Shown here: in pieces, positions 10,454 through 17,213 of the stretch
Position numbering within the stretch: position 1 is the first letter of the stretch
Layout: the number at the start of each line of letters is the position of its first letter
Source of the DNA: CAVPGP01 sp963718065
GTDB taxonomy: Bacteria > Actinomycetota > Thermoleophilia > Gaiellales > Gaiellaceae
Assembly: GCA_963718065.1 (NCBI GenBank)
Contig: CAVQYE010000020.1
Location: forward strand, 124,001 to 188,000
Length of the DNA stretch: 64,000 bases
Reading direction: 5' to 3'
Position numbers and translations under genes: made by a program
Notes under the pieces: model-generated
Database searches by the model: none
Told to the model about the DNA's origin: nothing
Seen by the model: the letters and a program-made list of their open reading frames with translations, nothing else

Positions 10454-10459
10454 TAGTCT
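10454..10459 (+). promoter_or_regulatory. -10 box of hemE, probably leaderless
   Basis: TAGTCT lies 8 bases before the hemE ATG (10468). The actinobacterial -10 form TANNNT at this distance would place transcription start on or next to the start codon. The same arrangement is seen before cofC, the macro gene, the cyclase gene and the N-carbamoyl hydrolase gene. No clear -35 was found in the 190-base non-coding stretch 10276-10467, which otherwise shows nothing recognisable. Confidence 0.5.
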
Positions 10460-10467
10460 AGGCCGCG

Positions 10468-11500
10468 ATGGAGCCTCTTCTCGTCCGGGCCGCGCGCCGC
10501 GAGTCGGTCGAGCGCACGCCGGTCTGGTTCATGCGCCAGGCGGGCCGCTCGCTGCCGGAGTACCGCGAGCTGCGCAAGACCTATGGCCTCTTCGAGATCG
10601 TCCGCAAGCCGGAGCTCTGTGCGGAGGTGACGCTGCAGCCCGTCCGCCGGCACGACGTGGACGCCGCCGTGATGTTCGCGGACATCATGTTCCCGGTGAT
10701 GGGGATGGGCGTCGACGTGAAGCTCGTCGACAACGTCGGGCCCGTCGTCGACCGCCCGGTGCGAGAGCCTCGCGGACGTCGTGCGGCTGACGGTGCCCGA
10801 CCCGGAGGAGTCGGTGCCGGAGATCCTCGAGGCGGTTCGCATCGTGCGTGCGGAGCTGCGCCCCGATCAGGCGGTCGTGGGTTTCTGCGGCGGGCCGTTC
10901 ACCGTCGCCGGGTATCTGATCGAGGGCAAGCCGAGCCGTGAGTTCACGAAGGTGAAGGCGATGATGTACGGCGCGCCCGCGGTGTGGCACGCGCTGATGG
11001 AGAAGCTCGCCGACTGCTTTGCCGTCTACGTGCAGGCGAAGGCACGGGCAGGCGCCGACGTAATCCAGCTCTTCGACTCGTGGGTCGGCGCGCTCTCGCC
11101 GGCTGACTACGAGGAGTTCGTGGCGCCGTACTCGAAGAAGATCCTCGCCGCGCTCGATTGCCCGACGATCCATTTCGGCACGGGCACGACGCACCTGCTC
11201 GGCGCCATGCGCGACGCCGGCGGCGACGTGATCGGGCTCGACTGGCGGATCCCGCTCGACCGCGGCTGGTCCGAGGTCGGGCACGACCGGGGCGTGCAGG
11301 GGAACCTGGATCCGGCCGTCCTGCTCGGACCGTGGGACCGGGTCGAGGCGGCGACGCTCGACGTCCTCGCGCGGGCCGGCGGGCGGCCGGGCCACATCTT
11401 CAACCTCGGCCACGGCGTGCTGCCGCAGACGAACCCCGACGACCTCGGGCGCCTGCGCGAGCTCGTCCACAAACGGACCGCAGCGCCGGTCACGGCGTAG
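10468..11500 (+). CDS. hemE: Uroporphyrinogen decarboxylase (one frameshift)
   Basis: HemE decarboxylates the four acetate side chains of uroporphyrinogen III to give coproporphyrinogen III, in the cytosol. The N-terminal signature TPVWFMRQAGRSLPEYR with the catalytic arginine pair is present, followed by AVMFADIMFP with the substrate-holding Asp. A single extra base near 10762 (in GTGCGAGAGCC) breaks the frame. Beyond it, VGFCGGPFTVAGYLIEG, VIQLFDSWVGALSP and the C-terminal HIFNLGHGVLPQTNPD are intact. The length after correction, about 343 residues, is normal. Its stop overlaps the GTG of hemH. An isolated indel in an essential gene is most likely an assembly error. Confidence 0.9.
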
Positions 11501-12363
11501 TGTCGGCCGCCGTCGTCCTGATGGCGTACGGCTCCCCGGAGCGAATCGCCGACGTGCCGGCCTACTACGCGGACATCCGCGGCGGGCGGCCGATCCCACC
11601 CGAGCGCCTCGACGACCTCGTCTCCCGCTACAGCCGCCTCGGGATCGAGGACTCGAATCCGCTGAACGCGATCACCGAGCGCACACGCGCCGCTCTCGAG
11701 CAGGAGCTCAGCCTGCCGGTCTTCACCGGCATGAAGCACTGGCAGCCACGGATCGCCGAGGCGGCGGACAACGCCGTGGCGGCGGGAGCGGAGACGATCG
11801 TCGGCCTGGTCCTTGCCCCGCACTACTCGCGCCTCTCGATCGGCGGCTACAAGCGCCTGCTCGAGGACGGGCTCGGCGACCGCGCGCAGCTCCGGTTCGT
11901 CGACTCGTGGCACGACGACGAGGCGTTCCTCGACGTCCTCGCCGCCAGGATCCGCGGCACGGAGGCGCACGTCGTCTTCACGGCGCACAGCCTGCCGGAG
12001 CGAATCCTCGCCGAGGGCGATCCCTACCGCGACCAGCTGCTCGAGACGTCCCGGCTCGTGGCCGAGCGCGCCGGCGTCGACGACTGGTCGTTCTCGTTCC
12101 AGAGCGAGAGCCAGACCGGTGAGCCGTGGCTCGGACCGGACATCCTCGACCACCTCACCGACCTGCACGGACGGGGCATCCGCTCGGTTCTCGTGTGCCC
12201 CGTCGGCTTCGTGTCGGATCATCTGGAGATCCTCTGGGACATCGACAACGAAGCGCAGGACCGGGCGAGGGAGCTGGGCATGCAGCTGAGCCGGATCGAG
12301 ATGCCGAACGACGAGCCCGCGTTCGTCGCGGCGCTCGCGGGGATCGTGAGGCGCGAGCTGTGA
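11500..12363 (+). CDS. hemH: Ferrochelatase (coproporphyrin ferrochelatase type)
   Basis: This enzyme inserts ferrous iron into the porphyrin ring. In Actinobacteria the substrate is normally coproporphyrin III (CpfC route). Intact at 287 residues, it is slightly short for the family. Visible motifs are VVLMAYGSPE at the N-terminus, GLVLAPHYS, HVVFTAHSLPERI with the metal-site His, WSFSFQSESQTGEPWLGPDI, and the C-terminal VCPVGFVSDHLEILWDID with the catalytic-site Glu. The GTG start overlaps the hemE stop and the stop overlaps the next GTG, so hemE, hemH and the GNAT are translationally coupled. Confidence 0.9.
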   Translation: MSAAVVLMAYGSPERIADVPAYYADIRGGRPIPPERLDDLVSRYSRLGIEDSNPLNAITERTRAALEQELSLPVFTGMKHWQPRIAEAADNAVAAGAETIVGLVLAPHYSRLSIGGYKRLLEDGLGDRAQLRFVDSWHDDEAFLDVLAARIRGTEAHVVFTAHSLPERILAEGDPYRDQLLETSRLVAERAGVDDWSFSFQSESQTGEPWLGPDILDHLTDLHGRGIRSVLVCPVGFVSDHLEILWDIDNEAQDRARELGMQLSRIEMPNDEPAFVAALAGIVRREL

Positions 12364-12818
12364 TCCGCCCGCTCCGCGCGGACGAGTTCGACGCCTGGTA
12401 CGAGGCCGCGCGCGCCGGTTACGCCCTCAGCATCGAGGAGGACGGCGGCGTTCCGCATGCGGCGGCTCAGGAGAAGTCGGTCAAGGACATGAGCTCGTTG
12501 TGGCCGAAGGGCTATCCGGACGAGAAGCACCTGGTCTCGGTGATCGAGGCCGACGGCCAGCCGGCCGGCTGGCTCTGGGTGACGGCCCGTCCCGGGATGT
12601 CGGGCGAGCAGCTCTTCGTCTACGAGGTTCGAGTCGCCGAGGAGCACCGCGGCAAGGGGCTCGGCCGCGCGTTGATGGAGTTCGCCGAGGAGGAGGCCCG
12701 CCGGCGCGGGCTGCCGGAGGTGGCGCTGAACGTCTTCGGCGGCAACACCGTCGCGCGGAATCTTTACCGCACGCTCGACTACCGCGAATCTGCGGTGTTC
12801 ATGGTGAAGCAACTGTGA
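12360..12818 (+). CDS. GNAT-family N-acetyltransferase
   Basis: This is a 152-residue single-domain GNAT. The acetyl-CoA pyrophosphate loop reads VAEEHRGKGLGRALMEFAEE (R/Q-x-x-G-x-G/A form), followed by a LNVFGGNTVARNLYRTLDY helix-strand typical of the C-terminal half. The N-terminus starts IRPLRADEFDAWY, a common beginning for small-molecule acetyltransferases; the substrate is unknown. It sits between hemH and the ABC ATPase with 4-base overlaps on both sides. Confidence 0.8.
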   Translation: MIRPLRADEFDAWYEAARAGYALSIEEDGGVPHAAAQEKSVKDMSSLWPKGYPDEKHLVSVIEADGQPAGWLWVTARPGMSGEQLFVYEVRVAEEHRGKGLGRALMEFAEEEARRRGLPEVALNVFGGNTVARNLYRTLDYRESAVFMVKQL

Positions 12819-14038
12819 GGAAGGGCGAGATACTGGTCGACGACGTGCGCCGCGTGTTCCGCGTCCACACCCACCAGTCACAGACCCTCAAGGATCTCTT
12901 CGTTCTGCGCCGTCGCGAGCCGGCGCGCGAGGTCGTCGCGCTCGACGGCGTCACGTTCCACGTCGACGTCGGCGAGGCGATCGGGCTCGTCGGGCGCAAC
13001 GGCTCCGGGAAGTCGACGCTCCTGCGCCTCCTCTCGGGGATCATCAAGCCGACCTCCGGAAATGTCGCCGTCGAAGGGCGCATCGGCTCGCTGCTCGAGC
13101 TCGGCGCCGGCTTCCATCCCGAGCTCACCGGGCGCGAGAACGTCTATCTCAACGGCTCGATCCACGGCCTCTCGCGCACCCGCGTGCGCGAGCTGATGGA
13201 CGAGATCGTCGACTTCGCCGGCCTGGAGGACGCGATCGACCTGCCCGTGCGAACCTACTCGTCGGGGATGTACATGCGGCTCGGCTTCGCGGTGGCGGCG
13301 CACATCCAGTCCGACGTGCTGCTGCTCGACGAGGTGTTCGCGGTCGGGGACGAGGGCTTCCAGCGAAAGTGCTTCGGCAAGATCGCGGAGTTCAAGCAGC
13401 GCGGCGGCACGATCGTCTTCGTCTCGCACGACGCCCAAGCCGTCGAGCGGCTCTGTGACCGGGCGGTCCTGCTTCGCCACGGCCGCGTGGACTTCGACGG
13501 GCCGGTGCACGACGCGATCGGCCGCTACCACGCCCTGCTCGCGGCGGAGGAGAGTCCCGACGAGCTCGCCGCCGGGCTCCGCGAGTTCGGCACGGGCGAT
13601 GCACGCATCGTCGAGGGGACGCTGATCGACTCTGACGGCGACGAGCGGCTGCAGTTCACCGCCGGCGAGCCGCTGACCGTTCGCCTGCGCGTCGCGGTCG
13701 AGCGTCCCATCGAAGCCCCGGTCGTCGTGCTGGAGTTGCGCGACGACAACGGCGTGCTGCTCGCGAGCGGTGAGCAGGACACGGAGCCGCTCGGCTGGCG
13801 CGGCGAGCCCGGCGAGCGGCTGCTCGAGCTCGCGCTCCACCGGCTCCCGCTTGCCGATGGACGATTCCACCTGCGCTTCGCGCTCCGGGAGCCGACCGGC
13901 GGGCGTCTGCTCCACCTGCTCGACGACGCGCTGCAGTTCGTCGTCTACCCGCCCGGCTCGGAACGCGGCCCCGTGCTGCTCGACGGGGAGTGGAGCTTGA
14001 AGGAAATCGAGGCCCAGGCCGAAACACCCTCCCGATGA
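12815..14038 (+). CDS. Polysaccharide ABC transporter ATPase with C-terminal substrate-binding domain (Wzt-like)
   Basis: This is an intact 407-residue protein. Residues 1-240 are an ABC ATPase: Walker A VGRNGSGKSTLLRLLSG, the O-antigen-subfamily block GAGFHPELTGRENVYLNG, signature TYSSGMYMRLGFA (S-S-G-M instead of S-G-G-Q, typical of this branch), Walker B VLLLDEVFAVGDEGFQ, and H-loop VFVSHD. Residues 260-400 form a beta-sandwich like the Wzt C-terminal domain that reads the terminal modification of the glycan. It would energise the Wzm-like permease at 8654-9460, which it no longer adjoins. It overlaps the GNAT stop and the start of the small gene behind it. Confidence 0.85.
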   Translation: MRKGEILVDDVRRVFRVHTHQSQTLKDLFVLRRREPAREVVALDGVTFHVDVGEAIGLVGRNGSGKSTLLRLLSGIIKPTSGNVAVEGRIGSLLELGAGFHPELTGRENVYLNGSIHGLSRTRVRELMDEIVDFAGLEDAIDLPVRTYSSGMYMRLGFAVAAHIQSDVLLLDEVFAVGDEGFQRKCFGKIAEFKQRGGTIVFVSHDAQAVERLCDRAVLLRHGRVDFDGPVHDAIGRYHALLAAEESPDELAAGLREFGTGDARIVEGTLIDSDGDERLQFTAGEPLTVRLRVAVERPIEAPVVVLELRDDNGVLLASGEQDTEPLGWRGEPGERLLELALHRLPLADGRFHLRFALREPTGGRLLHLLDDALQFVVYPPGSERGPVLLDGEWSLKEIEAQAETPSR

Positions 14039-14313
14039 GCTCACGGACTTGCCCCGACTGGCCCGAGCTGATGGAGCTCGAGCCGGACCTCCAGTTCAAG
14101 CACTACACGGTCGCCGAGGCGCACCTGCCCCCGGAGGCGTTCGTCCACGCCAAGGGCGTCGGGCCCGAGACGGTGGCGATCTGCTGCGACCTCGAGCACC
14201 ACGTCTACAACCTCGCGCACACGGAACCGGACGTCGCCGCCGGCCTGCGCGACACGCATTGGTATGAGCTCCACGAGTGGCTGCGCACCGGGCCCGGCGC
14301 GCGCACGACCTAA
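14035..14313 (+). CDS. Conserved small protein, function unknown
   Basis: The product is 92 residues, soluble, with no signal peptide. The start ATG 14035 overlaps the ATPase stop. The sequence begins with CPDWPELMELEPDLQFKHY and contains a His-rich centre DLEHHVYNLAHTEPDV, with two cysteines in VAICCDLEHH that could bind a metal. The N-terminal CPxWP..ELEPDL pattern recurs in short actinobacterial proteins of unknown role as far as I recall, but I cannot assign a function. It ends 70 bases before cofC. Confidence 0.65.
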   Translation: MSSRTCPDWPELMELEPDLQFKHYTVAEAHLPPEAFVHAKGVGPETVAICCDLEHHVYNLAHTEPDVAAGLRDTHWYELHEWLRTGPGARTT

Positions 14314-14370
14314 CGCGCCGCCGTTCCACCCTCGCGAGCCACCGCCTGCCGGGACCCGGCACCACGGCGA

Positions 14371-14376
14371 TAGTCT
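14371..14376 (+). promoter_or_regulatory. -10 box of the F420 operon
   Basis: TAGTCT lies 6 bases before the cofC ATG at 14383. This hexamer is identical to the hemE -10, and the distance implies a leaderless or near-leaderless message. A GAGG directly before the ATG could also act as a close ribosome site. Confidence 0.45.
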
Positions 14377-14382
14377 CTGAGG

Positions 14383-14901
14383 ATGGGTCCCGCAATCGTC
14401 ATCCCCTACCGGCCCGGCTCGGCGAAGAGCCGTCTGCCCGCCGGCGGCAGGGAGCGTCTCGCGCGGGCGATGATGCGCGACGTCCTCGCCGCCTGCGACG
14501 AGGTGGGGCGGCCGATCCTCGCCGACGGCGTGGGCGGGCAGGGTGCGGCGGTCGCCGCGGTGCTCGCGGAGCTGCCGGACGAGCCGGTGCTCGTCGTCAA
14601 CTCGGATCTGCCATGCGCGACACCGCGCGATCTCCTTGCGCTCCTCGGGGCGATCCCGGAGGGCGGCCTGGCGCTCGTCGCCGCAGCCGACGGGACGACG
14701 AACGCGCTCGCGCTCGCCTCGCCGACGATCTTCAAGCCGGTCTACGGACCTGGGAGCGCCGAGCGCTTCGCGGCACTCGCACCCTCGCGCTCGCTGGAGA
14801 TTCCGAACCTGGCGGACGACGTGGACACGCGTGCAGATCTGGAGCGCCTCGCCTGTCGGCTCGGCCCGCACACGCGCGCCGCCCGCTTCGAGGCGGCGTG
14901 A
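14383..14901 (+). CDS. cofC: 2-phospho-L-lactate (or phosphoenolpyruvate) guanylyltransferase
   Basis: CofC (FbiD in actinobacteria) activates 2-phospholactate or, in bacteria, phosphoenolpyruvate with GTP, giving the donor used by CofD in coenzyme F420 synthesis. The 172-residue protein is a compact GT-A-like nucleotidyltransferase: VIPYRPGSAKSRLP (nucleotide-binding K-x-R), VLVVNSDLPCATP with the metal-binding D-x-P, and DGTTNALALASPTIFKPVYG, the family fingerprint. It heads a four-gene operon with GTGA overlaps throughout. Confidence 0.9.
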   Translation: MGPAIVIPYRPGSAKSRLPAGGRERLARAMMRDVLAACDEVGRPILADGVGGQGAAVAAVLAELPDEPVLVVNSDLPCATPRDLLALLGAIPEGGLALVAAADGTTNALALASPTIFKPVYGPGSAERFAALAPSRSLEIPNLADDVDTRADLERLACRLGPHTRAARFEAA

Positions 14902-15809
14902 AGGTCGCCGTCCTCTCGGGCGGCGTCGGCGGCGCCCGCTTCCTTTCCGGGCTCGTGCCGCTCGCCGACGTGACGGTGATCGGCAATGTCGGCGACGATC
15001 TCGAGGTGCTGGGCGTGCACGTGTCGCCGGACCTCGATTCGGTGCTCTACACGCTGACCGGCCGCTCCGACGAGGAGCGCGGCTGGGGCCGGGCGGGAGA
15101 GACGTGGAACGCGCTGGCGATCGTCTCCGAGCTCGCCGGCGAGGACTGGTTCCGGCTCGGCGACCTCGACCTCGGCCTCCATCTCGTGCGCACCGAGGCG
15201 CTGCGCGCCGGCGAGCTGTTGTCGGCCGTGACGGCGCGTCTGGCCGAGCGCTTCGCGCTCGAGGCGAGGCTGCTGCCGGCCACCGACGACCGGCTGCGCA
15301 CGTGGATCGTCACGCCGGCCGGCGAGCTCGCGTTCCAGGAGTGGTTCGTCGCCCGCGGCCATCGCGACGAGGTCGACGGCGTGCGCTACGAGGGCGCCGA
15401 GACGGCACACCCCGCACCGGGGGTCCTCGCGGCGCTGGCCGAGGCGGATCTGATCGTGTTCGCGCCGAGCAATCCCTACGTCAGCATCGGGCCGATCCTC
15501 GCGGTGGCCGGGATCCGGGCCACGATCGAGGCGCGCCGCGCTCCGTGCGTCGCGGTCAGCCCGCTGATCGGCGGCCGCGCGGTCAAGGGCCCGGCCGACC
15601 GGATGCTGCAACGGCTCGCCGGCGGCACCTCGCCGGCCCACGTCGCGGCCTGCTATGAGGGCCTGATCGACGCGATCGTGATCGACGAGGCCGACTCGCC
15701 CGACGATCTCGCCGTGCGCCCGATCGTCACCAAGACGCTGATGGTCGACGCCGAGGCGCGGCGCCGACTGGCCGAAGCGGTGCTCGACGCGGCGGGTGCG
15801 CCGGCGTGA
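14898..15809 (+). CDS. cofD: LPPG:Fo phospholactyl/phosphoenolpyruvyl transferase
   Basis: CofD (FbiA) joins the activated phospho-acid to the deazaflavin Fo to make F420-0 or its dehydro form. At 303 residues it matches the family. Motifs are LSGGVGGARFLSGL at the N-terminal phosphate loop, VIGNVGDDLEVLGVHVSPDL, the DSVLYTLTG segment, and APSNPYVSIGPILAV. The Fo synthase gene (fbiC/cofGH) is not in the window. The start GTG overlaps the cofC stop. Confidence 0.92.
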   Translation: MKVAVLSGGVGGARFLSGLVPLADVTVIGNVGDDLEVLGVHVSPDLDSVLYTLTGRSDEERGWGRAGETWNALAIVSELAGEDWFRLGDLDLGLHLVRTEALRAGELLSAVTARLAERFALEARLLPATDDRLRTWIVTPAGELAFQEWFVARGHRDEVDGVRYEGAETAHPAPGVLAALAEADLIVFAPSNPYVSIGPILAVAGIRATIEARRAPCVAVSPLIGGRAVKGPADRMLQRLAGGTSPAHVAACYEGLIDAIVIDEADSPDDLAVRPIVTKTLMVDAEARRRLAEAVLDAAGAPA

Positions 15810-16420
15810 AGGTTGCGGTCCTGGGCGGCACCGGCAGCTTCGGCCGGGCGCTGGCCGCACGGCTCGTCGCGGCCGGGGACGACGTCGTCATCGGCTCGCG
15901 TGACGCCACCCGCGCGCAGGAGGCGGCCGCCGAGCTCGGCTGCGCCGGCGCGCTGAACGCCGATGCGGTTCGCGGTGTCGACCTGGCCGTGCTCGCAGTC
16001 AAGGCGGAGGCCGCGATCGACACCGCCCACGAGGTCGCCGACGCGCTGGGCGAGACCCCGCTCCTCTGCGTTGCGAGCAAGCTCGGCTTCGCCAAGGACG
16101 GCGTGCGTCCCGACCAGGAGGCGAGCTCGATCGCAGAGCGGGTCGCCGACGAGATCTCGGCGCCGGTCGCGGCCGGCCTGCACTCCATCGCAGCCGCCAA
16201 CCTGGCCGCGGAGCCGCCCGACGAGGATGCTTTCGTCTGCTCGGACGACGAGCGCGCGAAGGAGCTCGCGCTGGAGCTCGCCGGCAAGGTCGTCGCGGGC
16301 CGCGCTCTCGACGCCGGGCCACTGGCGGGCGCCCGCACGCTCGAAGGGCTGACCGCGGTGATCGTTAACCTGAACCGGCGCTACAAGGGTCACGCAGGCA
16401 TCAAAGTCAGCGGCCTGTGA
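15806..16420 (+). CDS. npdG: F420H2:NADP+ oxidoreductase (NADPH-dependent F420 reductase)
   Basis: This is a 204-residue Rossmann enzyme that reduces F420 with NADPH, supplying F420H2 to cytosolic F420-dependent enzymes. The dinucleotide loop VAVLGGTGSFGRALAARL is followed by VVIGSRDATRAQE with the SR pair that reads the NADP 2'-phosphate. The C-terminal DAGPLAGARTLEGLTAVIVNLN is the family fingerprint. Its position between cofD and cofE, with overlaps on both sides, ties F420 synthesis to its reduction in one transcript. Confidence 0.88.
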   Translation: MKVAVLGGTGSFGRALAARLVAAGDDVVIGSRDATRAQEAAAELGCAGALNADAVRGVDLAVLAVKAEAAIDTAHEVADALGETPLLCVASKLGFAKDGVRPDQEASSIAERVADEISAPVAAGLHSIAAANLAAEPPDEDAFVCSDDERAKELALELAGKVVAGRALDAGPLAGARTLEGLTAVIVNLNRRYKGHAGIKVSGL

Positions 16421-17130
16421 TCGAGATCTTCCCGGTGGAGGGCCTCCCGGAGATTCGGGAGGGCGACGACCTCGCGGCGATGATCGCCGAGCGGGTCGAC
16501 CTCCGCGACGGCGACGTGCTGGTCGTGGCGCAGAAGGCCGTCTCGAAGGCGGAAGGCCGGGTCGTGCATCTCGACACGATCGAGGCGTCCGACGCCGCGC
16601 AAGAGCTCGCCGGCGACGACGAGGACCCGCGCAAGCTCGAGGTCGTCCTCTCGGAGAGCGCCCGGATCGTCCGTGCGCGGCCGCCGCTCGTGATCGCCGA
16701 GACGCGCCACGGCTTCGTCTGCGCGTCGGCCGGGGTCGACGCCTCGAATGCGCCGGAGCCGGGGATGCTCGTGCTGCTGCCGCTCGACCCGGACGACTCC
16801 GCCGAGCGAATCCGCGACCGCCTGCCCGCAGAGGTGGGCGTGATCGTCGCCGACTCGTTCGGCCGCCCGTTTCGGCACGGGACGACGGACGTCGCGATCG
16901 GCGTCTCGGGCCTGGCGCCGCTCCTCGACCTGCGCGGCACGCTCGACCGCGGCGGCTACGAGTTGCAGACGAGCCAGGTCGCGATTGCGGACGAGATCGC
17001 CGGCGCCGCTCAGCTCGTGATGGGCAAGGCCGACGGTGTGCCCGCGGCTGTGGTCCGTGGCCTGGAGCTTTACGGTGACGGCCCAGCCACGTCGCTCGTG
17101 ATCGAGGCCGAGCGCGATCTGTTCCGCTGA
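16417..17130 (+). CDS. cofE: Coenzyme F420-0:L-glutamate ligase
   Basis: CofE adds the gamma-linked glutamate tail to F420-0, using GTP. The protein is 237 residues and has only the ligase domain. The C-terminal nitroreductase-like domain of mycobacterial FbiB is absent. Visible motifs are VVAQKAVSKAEGRV, ETRHGFVCASAGVDASNA, GVIVADSFGRPFRHGTTDVA and GKADGVPAAVVRGL. If F420 here carries a long tail or needs the dehydro-F420 reductase step, another gene must supply it. It is the last gene of the operon. Confidence 0.9.
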   Translation: MIEIFPVEGLPEIREGDDLAAMIAERVDLRDGDVLVVAQKAVSKAEGRVVHLDTIEASDAAQELAGDDEDPRKLEVVLSESARIVRARPPLVIAETRHGFVCASAGVDASNAPEPGMLVLLPLDPDDSAERIRDRLPAEVGVIVADSFGRPFRHGTTDVAIGVSGLAPLLDLRGTLDRGGYELQTSQVAIADEIAGAAQLVMGKADGVPAAVVRGLELYGDGPATSLVIEAERDLFR

Positions 17131-17155
17131 GGCACGCAAGTGCCGTTTCGAACGA

Positions 17156-17203
17156 GTTCTAGGTCCCAGAGAACGCTCAAGTAGGTCCCGCCGCGCGCCG
17201 ATA
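17156..17203 (+). promoter_or_regulatory. WhiG/FliA-type promoter with upstream dyad, c-di-GMP enzyme gene
   Basis: TCAA (17177-17180), 16 bases, then GCCGATA (17197-17203) followed by A matches the WhiG/FliA form TAAA-N15/16-GCCGATAA. The same spacing is found before pilT, pilC, the pilV-like gene and the gene at 47926-48630. Ten bases separate it from ATG 17214, so the message should be nearly leaderless, which excludes the GTG at 17205 as start. Two bases upstream of the -35 ends an inverted repeat GTTCT-N9-AGAAC (17156-17174), a possible operator. AGGTCCC occurs twice (17161, 17183). Confidence 0.75.
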
Positions 17204-17213
17204 AGTGCGGGAG

